Part shown: positions 63,805 to 64,000 of the stretch, piece by piece | How the letters are laid out: each line of letters starts with the position of its first letter | Numbering within the stretch: the stretch's first letter is position 1 | NCBI GenBank assembly: GCA_021299735.1 | Contig: JAJTEM010000006.1 | Coordinates: 1-64,000, forward strand | Reading direction: 5' to 3' | DNA length: 64,000 bases | DNA from: Burkholderiales bacterium | GTDB lineage: Bacteria > Pseudomonadota > Gammaproteobacteria > Burkholderiales > Burkholderiaceae_B | Program-made: the position numbers and the translations under genes | Notes under the pieces: model-generated | The model's input: only the letters and a program-made list of their open reading frames with translations | Databases searched by the model: none | Told to the model about the DNA's origin: nothing

Positions 63805-63826
63805 GTGTGGGAAATAAGTGCTTGTA

Positions 63827-63854
63827 AAAAAAGCCACCGCAAGGTGGCTTTTTT
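63827..63854. terminator. Bidirectional rho-independent terminator
   Basis: AAAAAAGCCACC and GGTGGCTTTTTT form a perfect stem with a GCAA tetraloop, 22 bases after the reductase stop. It ends both the hydroxylase operon and the minus-strand gene whose stop codon is at 63873. Confidence 0.92.
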
Positions 63855-63872
63855 ATGGAAGAAAACTTTCGA

Positions 63873-64000
63873 TCAAACCGGCAGGTTGCCAGTAATTGCA
63901 TCAAGTGGCAATGAGTTTGCAGGGTTGGGTGCCGAACCAATAGGCAGGGAACCCAATGCATCAAACAAGGGGTCGGATACCACAGCCAAGGGCGTGCCTC
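63873..64000 (-). CDS. C-terminal fragment of an unrecognised protein, cut by the window edge
   Basis: Reading the minus strand in from the right edge, one frame stays open for 41 codons and stops at 63873-63875, 18 bases before the bidirectional terminator. The visible tail is rich in Pro, Leu, Ala, Gly and Asn (LAVVSDPLFDALGSLPIGSA, then PNPANSLPLDAITGNLPV), a composition common in exported, low-complexity proteins. No domain is visible, so no function is proposed. Confidence 0.6.
   Translation of the reverse strand, partial: GTPLAVVSDPLFDALGSLPIGSAPNPANSLPLDAITGNLPV

Overview
The window looks like a contiguous piece of a betaproteobacterial (Burkholderiales) chromosome. The evidence is the conserved gene order lolB-ispE-tRNA-Gln-prs-rplY, lptC-lptA-lptB-rpoN-hpf-ptsN-hprK-rapZ, mlaFEDACB next to murA and a full his operon, and petABC-sspA-sspB. 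Base composition is moderate and the AlkB/XylM-type hydroxylase near the right end would fit a Limnobacter-like genus, but that genus guess is inference. Almost all of the window is core, densely packed, translationally coupled genes.

Layout. 1-438: start of an IS3-family transposase gene running off the left edge, inserted into a chemotaxis receptor gene. 554-6137: patatin phospholipase, pth, a methyltransferase, leuA, a divergent Lrp-type regulator, and a predicted outer-membrane barrel behind a Fur-box-like site. 6138-12000 (minus strand): exoD, rplY, prs, tRNA-Gln, ispE, lolB and a TPR lipoprotein. 12058-14006: mutM-mutY. 13959-21744 (minus): nitrogen-PTS/sigma-54 regulation and LPS transport and Kdo synthesis. 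21851-23851: Kef/CPA2 antiporter.

23870-31735 (minus) is the most unusual region. It is an eight-gene, almost gapless operon for a compact type IV pilus/type II secretion-like machine: secretin lipoprotein with a C-terminal TPR-like extension, a short GspE/PilT-type ATPase, a GspF/PilC-type platform protein, two single-pass membrane proteins in the position of PilN/PilO or GspL/GspM, a large GspK-like pilin with a cysteine cluster and no Glu5, and two classical prepilins. It resembles MSHA pilus loci in order (secretin, TPR, ATPase, platform, pilins) but is reduced and fused.

31915-37830: mlaFEDACB phospholipid transport, a second ABC exporter and a BolA protein; 37847-46131: murA, hisG-D-C-B-H-A-F-I-E and a HIT protein; 46168-47631: tatABC; then a DegS-like protease, a Nif3 protein, cytochrome bc1 (petABC), sspA and sspB. 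tRNA-Thr at 53743 is followed by about 700 bases without a convincing gene but with diverged inverted and tandem repeats. 54547-59764: a METTL25-like methyltransferase, ubiX, grxD, prmC, prfA and hemA. 59819-63804: an orphan OmpR-type regulator, and a FabR/DesT-like TetR regulator divergent from an AlkB/XylM-type hydroxylase plus its XylA-type reductase, with a 20-base palindrome overlapping the hydroxylase promoter. The right edge carries the C-terminus of an unrecognised minus-strand gene.
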